A DNA stretch of 64,000 nucleotides from Mytilus edulis (GCF_963676685.1 NC_092348.1:27999386-28063385), one strand, 5' to 3'. Positions 1 to 10,910 are shown, counted from the stretch's first letter. Numbers and translations are program-made. The notes: generated by a model from the sequence alone, not told the origin.

Positions 1-427
1 TTTTAATATTTTTCTTTCATTGAACAAGCTAAAGAAAGTTTGCTACTCTTTTTCAAAATAACAAGTATTTTAGAAGACTGTTAAAAATTGATAGTATTTC
101 CATAGTGAAGCTAAAAAAGCAAAAAATAAAAATAAATGAAGGGTTCGTGTCCTTGATTTCGAGATATAATCCATTGAAAATTTGGCGGGAAACGATTATA
201 TCTAGAATTATCGCAAAATTAAAATTGCCTCCTTTTCCCTTTCAAAAATTATGAAAAAATAACAAGGATTTTACGAGATTTAAAAAAATGGCTTTTTAAA
301 ATACATTTTTTTTATAAAAGGAAATCAAGGTAGAGGGTATAAGTGGGGAAATATTTTAATGGTACTACATTGAAATAGGGGCGAACATCATTAATATCAT
401 AATTCCTGAATTATACATAATTTATTT
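1..427. other. AT-rich non-coding stretch
   Basis: No open frame, splice-bounded exon or recognisable repeat was seen here. It presumably belongs to the intron upstream of the first visible exon of the F5/8C gene. Confidence 0.5.
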
Positions 428-1600
428 ACGGAAACGTATTAGCGCCACACATTTTTTTTCAATATTTCTTCCTATGATTGCGTTATAACGCAAACCTTTG
501 TTTTATCTTAATTCTTATTTATGATTCAAAGGAAGCAGCAGTTAGTAACGGAGGAGGCTTTATATAATTTCAAATTTATAACCTTTGTAGTCATTGCAAA
601 GTAAAATGCTTGAATAATTAGAACATATCATTGAATAATAATGAGCAGAATAATATAAGAAGATGCGGTATGAGTACCAATAAGAAAAAGTCTCCACCTA
701 AGTCAATATTCGTAAAAGTAAACCATCATAGGCCAAAGTACGGTCTTTAACACGGAGCATTGGCTAACACCGAACAGCAAACAATAAAGGCCCCCCAAAA
801 ACGATATGCATGTTACTACTAGCATATATATTACAAAGAAAATTGATTAAATTGAGGATATACCGAAGTAAAAAACCAACCCTGCTAATATAGCTATAAC
901 CAAAAATTGATATACTTCCAAAGTAAGCTTCGTTTGAGAACAGTGTGAAGTTGGTTATATTCAAACAAGCTACTCTTTTGCAATTAATGAATAGAATGAA
1001 GGTGTTTTATTAATAAAAATATGTTCTCTCCATTCAAATTGCTACCCAAGCATCTTTAAAATACTTCACTATATTGAAATGAAAATTCAATAACTTTCTA
1101 TCAAAAAATCTTTATTATATTCTGAGATTTAAAAAACGATTTCTTGCATCAAAATTAAAAAAAAAAGTTTCCTTATTAATAATTCATTTTAAGGCAGATA
1201 GATCATTTTGTCTATTTGACTTTGACCATTGTATGACAATATTTTTATATCTATCAATTAAAATATGTCTATATACTATTCTATATCTATTTTCTTGTTA
1301 TATTATATACTTTTCTGATGCACAAATCAGTCTTAATTTATGTATAATTGCACTTCAAGTATTCCATAATTCCTATGCATATTTATTAAAATGATTTGGC
1401 CTTGTATGTATGTTTTTTTTATCTACTAGTAAATCACAACCGAAATGAATGACAGACGGACATTTAATGAATTATAATTAAAATCAAGATATTTGCGGTA
1501 TATCGCAAAAGTTTGCGTTATTTCGCAAAGGTTTGCGTTGTAACGCAAAGATAGGAATAAAATTTAAAAAAAATGTGTGGCGCTATTAATACGCTTCCGT
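428..1600. mobile_element. Non-autonomous element with terminal inverted repeats
   Basis: The left end (ACGGAAACGTATTAGCGCCA...) is repeated in inverted orientation at the right end (...GGCGCTATTAATACGCTTCCGT). Similarity continues inward through an A/T run to TTGCGTT(A/G)TAACGCAA, present near 478-497 and 1530-1550. Between the arms there is no long open frame, so this looks like a MITE-type element. It also contains a short stretch (about 660-790) that resembles another dispersed mussel repeat. The right end lies only 23 bp before the first visible F5/8C exon, so the native polypyrimidine tract and acceptor start almost directly after it. Confidence 0.6.
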
Positions 1601-1623
1601 ACATATCACTTTTAACATTTCAG

Positions 1624-1768
1624 TTCTTTTCTGGCAACACAGATGGCTATTCACCAAAAATGCAGGTATTTAGCTGTCCTTTCGAAGCCCAATACATCCG
1701 GATAAATCCTTTAGAATGGCACGATGGGATAGGATTGAGATTTGATCTTCTAGGATGCGACATCGATT
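1624..1768 (+). CDS. F5/8C gene exon: C-terminal part of discoidin domain
   Basis: The exon follows an acceptor (TTTAACATTTCAG) and ends phase 1 before GTAAGA. It encodes 48 residues from FFSGNTDG to LLGCDID, the end of a discoidin domain with the closing Cys. The apparent ATG at 1573 lies in the inverted repeat upstream and is not the start. Confidence 0.85.
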
Positions 1769-4700
1769 GTAAGAATATCATTAAACAAATATACATGTAC
1801 AAAGTTAACGTTCTAACTGTAATTCAAAGTAATAAATAAAACTACTAAAATGGTGAATTATTGAAACGCATATACTTAATATATTTAATGGGGTAGACAA
1901 TGGAGGCTGCATTATATGGGGACAATTCATAAAATGCGTTGATATCCCGTTATAAATTTTGTGCAAATATTTTGTTCCAATATATACGGAAACAATTTGA
2001 AAAATATCCCCAATCTCTGTCACAATATTTTATTCGATTTTATTAAAACATATCTATAAATTTTAGTATCTGCAAAAAAAACCAATGAATAAACCTAGAA
2101 GCGTATGAAATATTTAACATTGAACAGTGTCACTACATTGTATATTATTTCGCACATGGTAGTATTATAATTTTAAATATCCAATATGCAAAATAGGAAA
2201 TATAACATTAGTATCCCAGAAACAAATAATTTTTGCAATGCTAGACATGTGATTATAATTTGAAGAAAAGTAAAATGCATATTCAGAAGTACTGAAGTAT
2301 CAACAACCTTTCATTTTACCTGTGCTACGAGTTATAAATGATAAACTTATTTGTATAATTCAAGCAATACCAAAGACAACTGTACAACCACCAACACCAC
2401 TACAACGCGTGACAACAATATCCACTCAAAGTACTCCTCAGCCAGCCACAGGTATAACCTCAGGTAAAAGTTAATGTCTTGCCTTGAAATTGAACTTCGA
2501 TCTATTTCTTTGAAGTCTCTGCTGTATTTCAAAACTTCAGAATATGTGAACTATGGTTCGAATGGGATATGAACGTATAGTTATCCCTGGGCGTATCTTG
2601 TTCTAGAAATTATAACCCTTTGTTGAAATGGGGAGTCCGTTTTGATGTTTGGGAAATATAAATCCGCAGTCAAGTCTAGTAGAAATAAAAACTGATGCCT
2701 CATAAAGGGAATGGTCTATCCTCTCTGTAGTTTAAAAAAAAACATTGCTACAATTGTTTGAAGTACTCGAATGTATCCTGTTGAACATTTCTGCTCCCTA
2801 CCCAAGTGTACTATTTGCAATGGCAGTCCAAATTTGAAGTCCATCAAACCAGTCGGCCTATCTTTTAGAATCGGTATATTATACTGTTATTTTTTTCTCT
2901 CTTCCTGAATAAGATATAAATAATTGGCAATGGACGTTAAGCAAGAAACAATCAATAAATCAGAACATGATCTCATAAAGATAAAATCAGTTCTCTCAAA
3001 TTCCAATTGTGTTCTATAAACTGCCTATACATGATATATATAGATATGCTATTATATCAGAATACTTTGGAAATGATGTCTGACGTAATTTGTACCTTTA
3101 CACAGGTGCTACAGGAAAGACAACTCTACCTCAACAGCCATGTTCACCCGTGCTACCTCCTCCCAATGGTGTTGTAAACTGTCAAAAGACTACAGCGGAA
3201 CTGTATGTAAAAATATATCTTCTACTATGTTACAAAACCTTTTAATGAATTTAAAGGACACATAAGCAATATATGTGTATGAACAGGAGTACCGTTTAAA
3301 GTTATTTACACATAACACATAACCATATATGCATTATACTTTGTTTACATATGTTATATTTGCTAATCTGCTATTTATTGATATGAAATCTTTCAAAATT
3401 AAAACCGTTACGTATTGTTATACAATAAGGTATAGTTATAGAAATTAAAGATGATGTTAAGATAATCCCAACGACAAAAAATCTAAAGGACACGTAGAGG
3501 ACAGCATACATTATTCAACAGTTTAAAGGTGTCTATAACATATTTATTTTGAGTCTATAAGGTTTGTTTTTTAAATTGAGACTTAATTGAAGATCTGTCA
3601 TCAACATTACACTCTCCGAATCTCATAACAACATCAATAGCAATATTCCCGAAAAGACGACTTTAGAAATTCGTGCACTTTCCCCTTCCCCCAGTTACAG
3701 TGCTTTTATAATTTCGTCACAATAAAACCCGATAATTTCATGTCCTCGTTTACCCCGATTGACCACGGGTCAACCGGTGTATCTTAGTCATAACCACTCA
3801 TGAATGCGTATTTTATCAATTTCATTAGCAACACCACGTGCCCCCTTAGTTTCTAGCGGTAATTTTCATATCACTCGACTCCTCTGAGAAAGTAAATTAT
3901 CAGTCAGCAAGATCAAAGAAAAATTTAGTAAAATAGCGATAATACCACATATCCGCGTGATCATATATGGTACAGTTATATAACAAAATGTACACCAGTA
4001 TGATTAATAACAAAACATCTTTTTTTTCAAATTCAAAAACTGTTTAGGTCTTGCACAGCAATATGTAATGATGGTTTCCAGTTTACTACAACACAATCAC
4101 TTATACAGCTGACATGTCAATTACGAACAGGAACGTGGAGTAATGGGAAAAACTTCCCTGCTTGCATACGTAAGTACTTTGAGGATTCATATAAACTCTT
4201 GATTTTGTGAGTAAATAAGGCATGCGCAAAACCTGCTTTCTAAATAAAATTAACATGTAATCCAAATGTGAAAAATTATTTAGTTGCAACAATTTTTGAG
4301 TAAACAATATAATAAGACCAATGAATACTGCAAAATTAGCACGACATGACCTTGAAGAGACACGCTTAGCTTTTGATGAGAGGGCATGTACGGAGTTTTT
4401 AAAAAACTACCTGGTGCTCATTCATTTTCGTTTTATATTTTCATATTTATATTGTGATATTGCTATTCTAAATAGTTATTTTAAATGATACAGCTTAAAC
4501 AGCCAGAGAACTATTTTCGTACACATATTTTGTTTATATGTGGCAAATCATTTTCAAACTAAGTTTGCTTTATGTCAAGAAACATATTTTACATTCATTT
4601 TCAGGATGACAACTATATTTTTTAAAAATTAGATATGAATATACCTTGATTTGTGCTAGACCAACATGTCAAGGCATATTTTAAGTTAACATGTTGCAGA

Positions 4701-7700
4701 AGGCTTGTCACCGTTCTCGAACTTGATAATTTAATCCGAGCCAACAAGTCTAAACTGCACTTACACCTTTCACGGTACGTGCGTGGGGATAAGAAAATGC
4801 CAATTAAAAGTCTTTAATATGACACATCTAACCAATGCAGTGCGAGCAAGCTTCCATGTTACCAAATGTGCATGCCCAAATACATACAAAACATACCTAT
4901 CATGTACACGTGCTTATTTTGTGTTTATAAGACTTTATTGTTAAAATAGAAAACAAATGTCATTGTTATTAAGATGAAAAGTTTCTGTTACATTTTCTAT
5001 GATCTTTCATTGTATCGATTGTAAACGTCCTGAATTTCTTTCATTACATTCCCAAACGTAATATCAAAGTTATGCTTTGAATCTTCTGGCTTGAACTGTT
5101 GGTCTGTATCAACGATTAGTCGTATATCGCCATTTTCTTCAGTATTTAAACAAAAGTTGAATGCTTCTAAGAAAACAGATTCCATCAGTTTTGACTGCAT
5201 TGGATAATGAATTGGAACTACAAGTGCTATCAATGGTAATCTCACGGGAGGTTGATTCTTCGGGAACTCTCCGTTGTTACATTTGTAAATGACACCTGTT
5301 TGGTTATCATGGTGCTCCTTAAATCGTTGTCGGAAGTTACGACCAGTAATACCTACATAAATAGGATACTGATGTACTCCCGAGTCTAGGTAAAATATGT
5401 ACATTCCGCTTTGGTTATTTGGGACTTTATTGATATCCTCTAGTTTATTTACGTGATAACTGGATTGTTCTCCCCAAATTTTCTTAACACACCAAAATAT
5501 AAAGGGTGCATTTCTTTCTGCATGAGATGCCATCTTTACCTGAAAATACAAGAAACAAAATAAAAATATGCAAAGAATATTTAGCTGGTACCTTGTTATT
5601 TTTCATTCATTGTTATGGTCATTACTTGAAGATATCAAAGAATTATCAAATTGGAATCAATTTTGTAAACTGAGGGTTTCCTTTTGCTTTGTAAACATCT
5701 TCATACCCTTATTCATCAAGAACAAAAAGATAAACTTTTTAAAAGCTAGTGACACACGCTAGAATATTTTGAATCCTGTACTGCTATAGTCATTGTTTAA
5801 ATATTGTCATGGAGAGCTCTCAAAGTCATTGATGTTGCATTCTGTAAAGATAAAATATAACTTTTGGATCGATTTCTATTTTGTGCATGTTTTGACTCAA
5901 AGCATTATCGAAAAAAAAAGATGTAATGCCACGTTTTTAAAAAAAGAAATCACCAGGAGCAGCCAAACCTAAAATTTTAATTCGTACGAAAGAATTTTAT
6001 ATATGAAATGTTGGTGCTAACGGAATATGTCAGTTATCAAGGAAAAGCAATATAAGTTAATACCGACTTGAACTATTTTCAACACGTATGTCAACTCAGT
6101 TATCTAAAATGTATAGCTGTACTTACCTATAAATGAGATAAGAAGTCAGATGATCACACGTATGATATAAATCAGACAAACAAACTTTTGTTTGTTACAA
6201 GTATTTATAACCAAAAGCTTTTGGAAAAACCGTGGATGTGTATGCATGTACAGGATTTCCTTTCCGTCAAAGAGGGACGAAATATACCAGAGGTACATGA
6301 TTTCCTTTCCATCAAGTGTTTATTTATAAACACTTAAAAGTACTTGACTATATTATATAAAAGTACAATAAACTTATGATACATGAAGTTCACATGTAAA
6401 CATGTAAACACATGTATAAACTGTCTATAACAAAATGTTTGCGATAAATAATTTAAACAAGTGTAATGCATAAAAGTACCGAACTTATCTTACCTTATTA
6501 ACATAATCGGTACCCATCTTTCTGCATTAGATGCATTTAAACGAGATCCTAATGAAATGTGTTCTTTTTCATACCCGTAAGTAACCACAATACAATGTAT
6601 CGTCATCACACTTCCCTTGTGTATCTTGGAATCTGTCATATGAACAGATGTAATTGATTGAAATGAACTTGACAATTCAAACACACCTACAACATGCTTT
6701 GGGTCATCATCACACATGGACAACATAGCTATATTCACACCTACAAAACAACTTCGAGTACAGACTAACTTGTCCAGTTGGAAAAAATAGATTTTATCAT
6801 TCTGAAACACAAAATACATTTAACTTATGTAGCTGGTGAATGCAAAGCCTTAAAACTTTTCCAACTGCACAGGCTATAGCTAGTCTGTATAGTCAGAGGA
6901 GTTAATTGAGGTGTAAATACAGCAATTTTGTCCATTTATTATGACGAACCATGATAATGCACACTTGATATACAATTTAGATTGAAGTTATATTTTAAAT
7001 TGAGTGTTTCACGATGTGTATTTCCTTTTCCTTCTTTTGACTTGCATTTTATATTGAGATAAAGAGATGTGGTATAATTGCCAATTAGACAACTCTCCAC
7101 CAGACACCAAATTACATAGAAGCTAGTAATCATAGGTCAGACTTCTCGATTCGATCAAATTCCATACCGTAATGTATACTTTTATTCGTTTTTTATTTTA
7201 ATTTACAGCAAACAATAGTCCATCTGTTACAGCAAAACCCTCTGCCAATAGTGAGTATAACTGATTTATGTTTATGACAGTAAATCAATATAGCATCGCA
7301 AGGGTTTTCAAGGTCATCGTAGAACCCCAAAATACGATTTTACACCGATACATTTTTACTTAAGTTTTCAGTCAAGCTTCCATTACTATCTTTGTGTAGT
7401 AGAGTTAGATATCATGTTAGAAGCCTCTATGGATTCATAACCGCCTTTATTACAGATTTTGTGGTCCAAGGACCACGACTTTTATTTGGTTCTATTCGCG
7501 TTTACATAAAACACACAACAATAAGAAATAAAAGAAGAAAGAAAATAGTAGGTTTCAGATTTCCAGAGTCGGAAATTATTTGCTGATACTTGCTGATAGA
7601 AGAATAACCAGTAATTCTTGACAATATAACAGACAACATCCACTAACAGCATCTCACTTCTCCTCTGAGTATCATGCTATTAATCGGTCACTAAATTGAA

Positions 7701-8331
7701 GAATTTTCAATGGAGAATAAAATTAAAGTTTGCTTTAAAATAAAACACCCAAAAAAATATATTTAGTTAAAACGTGACAATAACACAACCAATATGAGGG
7801 TATCTAATTTTGAACTTTTAAATACAACTTTTAACTATTATGGTTGTCTATTATTGAAAACTGTATATTGAGTGTACAATGTTGTTTATTTGTGGCCGTT
7901 CTTTCCTATCTCCTCAACACTTTAGATTAATCGTATTTGTCTTAAAAAGATATTTAAAGTATGTATTACACTTAAATTGGTATAAAGAAAAGAAGATAGG
8001 GTATGGTTGAGCATTAAACAAATCTCAAACAGAGACCAAGGACATAGAAGTACGCAACTACAAATTTGTGCCACACCGTTTCTTTTCTGTAGGTGTACTA
8101 CTAACACCATAATTGTTTATTTCAGGAAAGTGTGTGAGCTCACAATCGGACTGTAACATATTTGGTAATGGAGACTATAACACATGTGGTGATTGTCGTT
8201 ATTTCGCTACTTGCTCGGATACATTAGTGTACATTAGATCATGTCCGAACAATTTAAGCTTTGATTCCGTAACCGGAACTTGTCAGTTTTCTTCCAACTC
8301 CTGTCGCGTAAATACTATTCCTTTCGGATAA
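1624..8331 (+). CDS. F5/8 type C (discoidin) - sushi - chitin-binding type 2 protein, 3' part of gene
   Basis: Six exons joined at GT/AG introns with matching phases give 232 residues and a stop at 8329-8331. In order they encode: the C-terminal part of an F5/8C domain (FSGNTDG, YIRINPLEW, IGLRFDLLGC, which match the usual F.GNTD, ARYIRI.P..W and LR.ELLGC blocks); a Thr/Pro/Gln linker; a sushi/CCP domain with four canonical plus two extra Cys; a 14-residue linker; and a C-terminal Cys-rich chitin-binding type 2 domain (CGDCRYFATC, CPNNLSFD). Discoidin domains bind lipids or sugars, sushi domains bind proteins, and CBM14 domains bind chitin, so a secreted matrix or lectin-like protein is likely. 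The 5' exons, including signal peptide and the start of the F5/8C domain, were not found and probably lie left of the window. A GIY-YIG gene lies antisense in the 4170-7208 intron. Domain calls are firm; any biological role is inference. Confidence 0.85.
2365..2451 (+). CDS. F5/8C gene exon: Thr/Pro-rich linker
   Basis: An 87-nt phase 1-1 exon (acceptor TTCAAG, donor GTATAA) encoding about 29 residues rich in Thr, Pro, Gln and Ser (PKTTVQPPTPL...). It is a probable O-glycosylated spacer between the discoidin and sushi domains. It is supported by phase and open frame rather than by homology. Confidence 0.65.
3106..3202 (+). CDS. F5/8C gene exon: linker and first half of sushi domain
   Basis: A 97-nt exon after acceptor TTACACAG and before donor GTATGT, phase 1 to 2. 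It encodes a Thr/Gln linker, then PCSPVLPPPNGVVNC, the typical sushi opening C..L..P.NG.V.C. The other half of the domain is in the next exon. Confidence 0.8.
4048..4169 (+). CDS. F5/8C gene exon: second half of sushi domain
   Basis: A 122-nt exon, acceptor TGTTTAG, donor GTAAGT, phase 2 to 1. It encodes CTAICNDGFQF, LTCQLRTGTWSN and FPACI, i.e. the C..GF, C...G.W and P.C blocks that close a sushi domain. Confidence 0.85.
4934..4939 (-). terminator. Polyadenylation signal of GIY-YIG gene
   Basis: The plus strand reads TTTATT, i.e. AATAAA on the minus strand, about 58 nt after the stop codon of the GIY-YIG frame. Confidence 0.55.
4997..5533 (-). CDS. Stand-alone GIY-YIG nuclease-fold protein, 178 residues
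   Basis: A complete open frame in a single exon. The chosen ATG (complement of 5531-5533, MASHAERN...) sits six bases after a splice acceptor TATTTTCAG (exon begins at 5539), so the in-frame triplets further upstream are intronic. The GIY-YIG core is clear: GMYIFY at residues 43-48, IYVGIT at 58-63, then Arg65/Arg68/Arg70 and His74 (RFKEHH), and a likely metal-binding Glu118 in MESVFLEAF. This is the order of catalytic elements in the superfamily (GIY, YIG, Arg/His, Glu). No second domain is visible; residues 125-178 are polar and may be a capping region. A nuclease activity is inferred from the motifs; partners and substrate are unknown. The gene lies antisense in an intron of the F5/8C gene. 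It could be a domesticated mobile-element nuclease, but no reverse transcriptase is adjacent. Confidence 0.75.
   Translation of the reverse strand: MASHAERNAPFIFWCVKKIWGEQSSYHVNKLEDINKVPNNQSGMYIFYLDSGVHQYPIYVGITGRNFRQRFKEHHDNQTGVIYKCNNGEFPKNQPPVRLPLIALVVPIHYPMQSKLMESVFLEAFNFCLNTEENGDIRLIVDTDQQFKPEDSKHNFDITFGNVMKEIQDVYNRYNERS
5540..6126 (-). other. Predicted 5'UTR intron of GIY-YIG gene
   Basis: On the minus strand a consensus donor ATAG|GTAAGT (exon end at 6127) and an acceptor TTTTCAG (exon restart at 5539) delimit a 587-bp intron six bases before the ATG. No coding potential is seen in it apart from a short shadow frame. Confidence 0.5.
6203..6209 (-). promoter_or_regulatory. Candidate TATA box of GIY-YIG gene
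   Basis: The minus strand reads TTATAAATAC. Transcription starting about 30 nt downstream would give a ~50-nt first exon ending exactly at the GTAAGT donor at 6126. The spacing fits, but this is a short motif in AT-rich DNA. Confidence 0.35.
6494..6801 (-). CDS. Possible orphan exon of unknown gene, weakly PH-like
   Basis: A 308-nt open stretch on the minus strand bounded by a good acceptor (TTGTGTTTCAG|AATG) and a consensus donor (AATAAG|GTAAGA). It encodes about 102 residues (NDKIYFFQLDKL ... HVVGVFELSSSF ... NASNAERWVPIMLI). Alternating hydrophobic strands followed by a terminal helix with a Trp are reminiscent of a pleckstrin-homology C-terminus, but the match is weak. Its end phase (2) cannot be joined to the GIY-YIG exon start without a stop, so it is not part of that protein. 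It may be a pseudo-exon. Confidence 0.25.
7030..7140 (-). repeat. Fragment of dispersed mussel repeat (GTGGTATAATTGCC type)
   Basis: The segment with GAGATGTGGTATAATTGCCA and GACAACTCTCCACCAGAC matches the start of the 33.5-kb copy and, in inverse orientation, 22.02-22.08 and 32.57-32.62 kb. Only a truncated piece is present. Confidence 0.45.
7209..7250 (+). CDS. F5/8C gene exon: short linker
   Basis: A 42-nt phase 1-1 exon (acceptor ATTTACAG, donor GTGAGT) encoding PNNSPSVTAKPSAN, a Ser/Thr/Pro spacer. It is needed to keep frame between the sushi and chitin-binding exons, although a direct skip would also be in phase. Confidence 0.65.
8126..8331 (+). CDS. F5/8C gene last exon: chitin-binding type 2 domain and stop
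   Basis: This exon follows acceptor TTTATTTCAG and runs to TAA. Its 68 residues form a peritrophin-A/CBM14 module: multiple Cys with YNTCGDCRYFATC and SCPNNLSFDSVTGTC, the expected GDC..Y..C and CP..L.F blocks. The protein ends about ten residues after the last Cys. Confidence 0.85.
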
Positions 8332-8545
8332 TTTTATGTATTTTGTATATTGTGATAGATTTTTGCTTTTAAAATATTTCGACAGGTATAACATAAACAA
8401 GTATGTATTTTTAAAGCTAACATGCAAATGCTCTCTTTTCTTGCAGTTTTCATTATAGTGTAATAAGTCTGTACATAGATATGCAGTGTTGTATTTTTGT
8501 TTTAAATGTATAGAAAATGATCAATTAATTTGCACGTATTGGATA

Positions 8546-8551
8546 AATAAA
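8546..8551 (+). terminator. Polyadenylation signal of F5/8C gene
   Basis: An AATAAA (in GGATAAATAAATAAC) about 215 nt after the stop codon, a normal 3'UTR length. Confidence 0.6.
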
Positions 8552-8671
8552 TAACTATATAATTTATAAAATTATATTAAGACGTTTTTTTTTAAATGCT
8601 GAGCGTTATTGATGAACATGATTATAGATCGTTGATAACAAAATCGCTTCACTGTAAATATACTGGAATTA

Positions 8672-8884
8672 GATGAGACTGTCATCAAAGTGAGAGTTTT
8701 AGCGCTTTAAAACCAGGTTTAATCCACCATTTTCTACATTTGAAAATGCCTGTACCAAGTCAGGAATATGACAGTTGTTGTCCATTCGTTTTTTATATGA
8801 TTTGCCATTTGATGTTGCCATGTGCTTATGGACTCTCCGATTGGATTTTCCTCTGAGTTAAGTATTTTTGTGATTTTACTTTTC
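8672..8884 (+). repeat. Dispersed repeat family A, copy 1
   Basis: The unit runs from GATGAGACTGTCAT through AAACCAGGTTTAATCCACCA and CTGTACCAAGTCAGGAATAT to GTATTTTTGTGATTTTACTT. The same blocks in the same order recur, in both orientations, near 14.0, 24.4, 27.0, 28.6, 42.9, 43.9 and 52.4 kb. No coding capacity; a short non-autonomous retroelement is likely. Confidence 0.7.
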
Positions 8885-8889
8885 GCTTA

Positions 8890-9660
8890 TGGTTACTTTG
8901 ATGAAGAGAAAAAAGTCCATAATGAAAACGCATACAATAATCTCCTGTATAATTGAATAAATCTTAAACCCAGCATTTAACATTCTAGAAAGTAAAAAAA
9001 ATATATCTCCAACTTTATTTGGGGAGAAAGCATACTAGTTCATACAGTTGATTCACATATTGATCATCGCCAAAATCGTCTCGTCCAAACTTCGTAGGAA
9101 TAATAAAAATGACACTTCCCCATGTCTATATTGAATTTTGCTAATTCCAATTAAAACATTTATCAATTGTTCTATAAAATGTCAACAAGAATGAAGTTTT
9201 TCTAAACTTCTTTAATTTAAGTTACCGTTACCTAGCTTTTAACATTTTTATATAGTTATAGATGAAAATTCATTTAATGCAATGCTTCATTTGTTTTTAT
9301 TCAAATGACACAAAAGCGTGACAAAGATTTAGACTGACAATCTGTTTCAAGCCTCAATTTCATTTTCCACTCTAGAACGTCTGGGTTATAAGATAAAACG
9401 CTGTATTGACCTTAATTTAAGGCATCAGCAGTAAAAGTAAATCTGAGTAATTTATAAAAAAATTGAGATCCTTTACAATATACCACATTTGTGCTGATTT
9501 GATAGCATTTATTTAAAGTCATATAAAACGAGTGACTGGTGAAAAATAATGTTTATCCAATTCTTGAACCCATTGCATGTATATATCTTAAACTTAGTCC
9601 TCTCACGATTTTATCATTTTTTACGCAAATATATCGTATAATCGTAATGTTTTTTTCGCC
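8890..9660. other. Non-coding, no recognisable feature
   Basis: AT-rich sequence with stops in all frames and no repeat recognised by eye. Confidence 0.4.
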
Positions 9661-9666
9661 CTGTCT

Positions 9667-9886
9667 GTAAAAGAGGGACGAAAGATACCAAAGGGACAGT
9701 CAAACTCATAAATCTAAAAAAAACTGACAACGCTATGGCTAAAAATGAAAAAGACAAACAAAAAACAGTACACATGACACAACATAGACAACTAAAGAAT
9801 AAACAACACGACCCCCCCTTAAAACTAGGGGTGATCTCAGGTGCTCCGGAAGGGTAAGCAGATCCTGCTCCACATGTGGCAATATA
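9667..9886 (-). mobile_element. 3' tail of Penelope-like retroelement (RT family P1)
   Basis: Begins AAAAGAGGGACGAAAGATAC and runs through AACTAGGGGTGATCTCAGGT and GGTAAGCAGATCCTGCTCCA. The same ~220 bp at 51.09-51.30 kb directly follows a reverse transcriptase C-terminus, so this is the untranslated 3' end of that element read on the minus strand. Partial copies lie at 37.67, 59.93 and 60.19 kb. Confidence 0.65.
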
Positions 9887-10439
9887 TTAACAAATATGGC
9901 TGCTCATTAAATGCCGTATTTGAAGCCGAATTTTAAGGATTGTCACCTTATAGTAAACATTTAACATAATCATGGGTATTGAACACATGTTTAACATGTA
10001 CAATCAGATAATTGTTTATTTTAATGACAGACTCATGCGTATTATGATCACCGGATTTTTACGAGGAGGGTCACGCTAAGGTCACTATGCATACGGAAAA
10101 TATGTCGGCCAATTACTTCCTGGAAGCAAGCAATTACAATTAGTAAACTTTGTCTAAATGTGAACATTTAAAGAATTTTCCTCAGAAAAAAGTATATGTA
10201 CATACGTTGTATAATGAAAACTATCAATTTAGTTATAAAAAAAACATATGCATTTTTTTTTTAGTTTGAGGGTTCATATGACTTTAACACTTTAAGGACA
10301 AAAAATACATTTTTATAGATCATTATTTGTTTTGGCCTCTGTGTCCGTTCGTTTGTCAATCCGTTCGTTTGTCTGTCTGTACAGCTTCAGGTTAAAATTT
10401 TTAGTAAAGATAGTTTGTGTTGAAGTTAAAGTCTAATAA

Positions 10440-10910
10440 ACTTGACGCTTAGTACACATGTTCCTTCTGATATGATCTTAATTTATAATTATGATCATAT
10501 CGATGATAATTCATACCAACACAGAAGTGCGGACTCCTGGGTTGGTAATACACTCGGGGAACAACAACCCCCCCTAAAAAAACCCACCAACAGAAGCATC
10601 GACCCAGTGGTTGTAAATAAACTCACCTGAGATACCAGAATTGCAATTGTGTATTTGCGCCAGACACAGTATACAAAAGCCTCATCAGTAACGCTCGAAT
10701 AAAAAATGTAAAAGAACCAAATAAAGTACGAAGTTGCAGAACATTGAGGACCAAACATTTCAAAACTTTTGCAAAAAGACCTAAGGTAATCTATACCTGA
10801 GGTAAAAAAAACCTAAGAATTTCAAAATTTCAAAGTTGTTAAACAGTTAATGTATAATTATGATCATATCAATGATGGTTCATGTCAACACCGAATTGTT
10901 GACTACTGGG
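10440..10910 (-). repeat. Tandem unit of 369-bp repeat family C (hammerhead-like core), decayed
   Basis: ATGATCATATCGATGAT... at 10491 recurs as ATGATCATATCAATGAT... at 10860, a 369-bp period, each followed by CAACAC-GAA-TG-G-ACT-CTGGG. The unit contains GCCAGAC...CCTCATCAGTAACGCTC (about 10660-10696), the mutated complement of a CTGATGAG...GACGAAACGC core that is well preserved at 43.69 and 61.57 kb. Further copies: 21.55-21.83, 24.55 and 55.2 kb. Confidence 0.55.

Noticed and set aside
5534-5551. Earlier start (MYFQVK) for the GIY-YIG protein
   Set aside because: These codons span a strong splice acceptor (TATTTTCAG), so the extension is intronic; the ATG at 5533 is preferred.
8113-8331. 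Independent 72-residue chitin-binding gene starting at 8113
   Set aside because: The upstream bases form a splice acceptor (TTTATTTCAG) and the frame lacks a signal peptide; it is the last exon of the F5/8C gene.
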